Origin: a virus
IMG/VR virus record: IMGVR_UViG_3300044630_003677
Coordinates: 1 to 22,220 of that record
Length of the DNA: 22,220 nucleotides
Strand: one strand, 5' to 3'
Under the pieces are notes generated by a model. That model was not told the origin of the DNA, did no database searches, and saw only the letters and a list, made by a program, of their open reading frames with translations. The position numbers were made by a program, and so were the translations under genes. Below, in pieces: positions 20,541 through 22,220 of the stretch. Position 1 is the first letter of the stretch. Each line of letters opens with the position of its first letter.

Positions 20541-21481
20541 ATCGCCACTCCTTCTTCATCCATATATCTGGAATAGTTGTAGATCATCGGCTGGTGTGGT
20601 CGCTCAGAATACGAGCAAGCACCAGACAGATAGAACAAGCCAACCTTGCCCTCCCAATCGCCATGTCTATTCTTGTCGCAGACCATGATGGCATCCGGCA
20701 TCTCCTCGTCAACGTCCTTGCCCGACTGCTTTGTCTGTTCTTTGCGTTTGTTGCGCCACACTGTAAAGCACTGGTCAACCTGATCGACGATAGCCCCGCT
20801 ACCCTTTGCATCCATCTTGCCCGGTATCTGCATCTCATCTCCGAGCTTGCGGCTGTGGTGAATCAGGTGGACATGGACATTGAAGTCTTGAGCAAAGGCG
20901 CAGACAGAATCAACGAAAGCCTTCTGCCCGTTGTAGTCATCTTCGCCCTTTACCACCTTCATCAGCGAGTCAACAACGAAGTGTTGGATGCCCAGCTTCT
21001 TCGCGGCATAGCGCATGATCGACAGCATGTGGTTCGGGTCTGTCTGTCCCATCTTGTCGTACAGCCACAACTTACCAGTGGCGTGACTGAGAACGCCATC
21101 AACGAATCTGGGTGCTGGTGTTGGTGATGCTGCCGCCTGTTTGCACATGCGAGCAAGGGTCGCCCGTGGCTTCATCTCGAAGCTGGCAATACAAACCTTC
21201 TGGTTCTGGTGCAAGAAGCCGAGCATGACGTGACTGGTCAACAGACTTTTGCCGTGACCATTGATACCCATCCACAAGCTGACCTCGCCCGGACGAAAGC
21301 GGATGTGGTCAAACGTCTTTGGCCAAGGCAGTGTCGCACCAGTAACCATCTCCTCGCCAGACAGGAGGGCGATGGTTTCATCGCGGTAGGCTTTGGGCGC
21401 AACGATCTTGTCCTTGTCGTGCGGCTCACTCGCGTACTCCGCAAAGTCAAAGGTGTCTTCCGAAAAAATCATTTCATTCAT
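20537..21481 (-). CDS. DnaB-type replicative helicase ATPase domain
   Basis: A RecA-like hexameric helicase ATPase of 314 residues. Walker A is GINGHGKS (72-79), the catalytic Glu lies in ASFEM (99-103) and Walker B is HFVVDSL (167-173). The DnaB sensor region is VHLIHHSRKLGDE (204-216) followed by KGSGAIVDQVDQCFTVWRNK. It resembles the C-terminal half of T7 gp4-type proteins but lacks a primase or DnaB N-terminal domain, so primase would be a separate protein. The first 60 residues are acidic. It is coupled to the upstream gene by ATGA. It should unwind DNA at the phage fork. Confidence 0.88.
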   Translation of the reverse strand: MNEMIFSEDTFDFAEYASEPHDKDKIVAPKAYRDETIALLSGEEMVTGATLPWPKTFDHIRFRPGEVSLWMGINGHGKSLLTSHVMLGFLHQNQKVCIASFEMKPRATLARMCKQAAASPTPAPRFVDGVLSHATGKLWLYDKMGQTDPNHMLSIMRYAAKKLGIQHFVVDSLMKVVKGEDDYNGQKAFVDSVCAFAQDFNVHVHLIHHSRKLGDEMQIPGKMDAKGSGAIVDQVDQCFTVWRNKRKEQTKQSGKDVDEEMPDAIMVCDKNRHGDWEGKVGLFYLSGACSYSERPHQPMIYNYSRYMDEEGVAI

Positions 21482-21951
21482 ATAGGACTTTCAATATCTA
21501 AAAAGAACGGCACTTCGTAGGGGAACAGATTTCTGTAAATGTTTGTTTCTGGATGGGTCGGCAGCAGCAGGTTCGGGTCGCCGATGATCTCTGGCGTGTG
21601 CGTCATGTGTGCGCCAGCCTTGAGACTGGTGTTCCACAAAAACAAAGATCCGATAAACCCTCGACTGCTCTCCTGATCTCCGACAGATTTATTCTTTGCG
21701 ATCTCCAGAGCAAAGGCTTTCACCTTGTCTTTATTGCACGTCGAGTCATAGACCAAGCAGATTTGCAGATCACGAACCCATCTCCACTCTTGGTTCTTCG
21801 GGTGGACTTCTTGGTTGGGGTATATCTGCCAGCGTCCAGTGGTCAGCTCACCGATCATGGAAACCATGATCATTTCTGTCGGCTTGAATCCTGAGATACG
21901 CATATCCCATAGCTTCTGTGCATCGCCCCCCGGAAATATCAATCCATTCAT
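21478..21951 (-). CDS. Conserved protein beside the helicase, unknown function (157 aa)
   Basis: ATGA overlaps on both sides. The protein is Trp/Met-rich (DAQKLWDMRISGFKPTEMIM; GRWQIYPNQEVHPKNQEWRW) with a mid region DLQICLVYDSTCNKDKVKAF that could form a beta strand and helix, and a Pro-rich end (LLLPTHPETNIYRNLFPYEV). No catalytic motif recognised. Its coupling to the helicase gene implies a replication-linked role. Confidence 0.65.
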   Translation of the reverse strand: MNGLIFPGGDAQKLWDMRISGFKPTEMIMVSMIGELTTGRWQIYPNQEVHPKNQEWRWVRDLQICLVYDSTCNKDKVKAFALEIAKNKSVGDQESSRGFIGSLFLWNTSLKAGAHMTHTPEIIGDPNLLLPTHPETNIYRNLFPYEVPFFLDIESPI

Positions 21952-22220
21952 GCGGCCATCCTTTGAATCATTTCGAGGTTGTGCTTCTTTGACCGGCTTC
22001 TTGCCGCACGCTCAGCCATGCTCATCCTCTGTCTCTTTGCATCCTTGCCATCACCGATCTTGTAAACCTTGATCGAGTCTCTGCCATAGATGTCCTTCTC
22101 CCATCCGCAGATGTGAGCCGCGCCAGCAGAGTGAAGCTCCCTTGTGTACTGGAGCACGGTGACGTAGTGAAGCCCAGTGTGCTCGGCCAACTCCTTGCAT
22201 GTGTAGATTCCTTCGAGCAT
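21948..22220 (-). CDS. Winged-helix DNA-binding protein (90 aa, possibly partial)
   Basis: Residues 1-45 (YTCKELAEHTGLHYVTVLQY followed by TRELHSAGAAHICGW) are a winged helix-turn-helix with a GWEKD wing. The C-terminal third is basic and helical (DAKRQRMSMAERAARSRSKK). The first visible codon is an ATG at the last three bases of the window, so the frame may extend upstream. The likely role is replication initiation or regulation of the leftward early operon. Confidence 0.65.
   Translation of the reverse strand: MLEGIYTCKELAEHTGLHYVTVLQYTRELHSAGAAHICGWEKDIYGRDSIKVYKIGDGKDAKRQRMSMAERAARSRSKKHNLEMIQRMAA

Noticed and set aside
20477-21127. 216-codon plus-strand ORF opposite the helicase
   Set aside because: Antisense shadow of the helicase gene; no ribosome site and no motif.

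Overview
The window is part of a tailed double-stranded DNA phage (Caudoviricetes). It carries a packaging and head operon (small and large terminase, portal, scaffold-like protein), a dense array of very small early genes mostly joined by ATGA start/stop overlaps, and a replication/recombination cluster (RusA resolvase, DnaB-type helicase ATPase, HNH protein, DUF3310 protein). An ADP-heptose gene set suggests a Gram-negative host with a heptose-containing LPS core. Gene style and composition would fit a freshwater betaproteobacterial host, but that is inference. No integrase, tail or lysis gene is visible.

Layout. Positions 1-5576 (minus strand): TerS, TerL, portal and several small structural-type proteins, ending in a scaffold-like protein cut by the left edge. 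A good sigma70-type promoter (TTGCAA, 17 bp, TATATT) sits upstream of TerS at 5739-5767. Positions 5876-7926 (minus): a three-gene ADP-heptose cassette (gmhA, rfaE1 kinase, rfaE2 nucleotidyltransferase) preceded by a 7-codon leader ORF. Positions 7927-9051: a 1.1 kb divergent region with no convincing gene but many stem-loops. Positions 9052-17284 (plus): a MoxR/CobS-like AAA+ ATPase, a VWA-like partner, a third conserved phage protein, then about 20 small ORFs. Positions 17237-22220 (minus, converging on the plus-strand genes with a 48-base overlap): HTH regulator, RusA, Cys-rich protein, HNH protein, DUF3310, several small or coiled-coil proteins, helicase, and a winged-helix protein at the right edge.

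Most unusual signal. From about 8290 to 11730, across both the non-coding divergent region and the three-gene AAA+/VWA module, the DNA is packed with perfect short hairpins (stems of 6-8 bp, loops of 3-5 nt). By eye I count 27, where about 2.5 are expected for random sequence of that length. The same search by eye gives about 4 in the left 8.3 kb (about 6 expected) and 1 in 14.6-17.2 kb (about 2 expected). The stems differ in sequence, have no fixed codon phase, and run through conserved protein motifs, so the signal lies at the nucleic-acid level. I do not recognise a described system with this property.

Other points worth attention are the phage-borne ADP-heptose cassette with near-matching inverted sequences at its ends, a recurring plus-strand word GCAACTCACG that often precedes an AAAGGAA ribosome site, a strong local excess of ACAGAT/ATCTGT, and a 27-residue micro-ORF fitted exactly between two structural genes.
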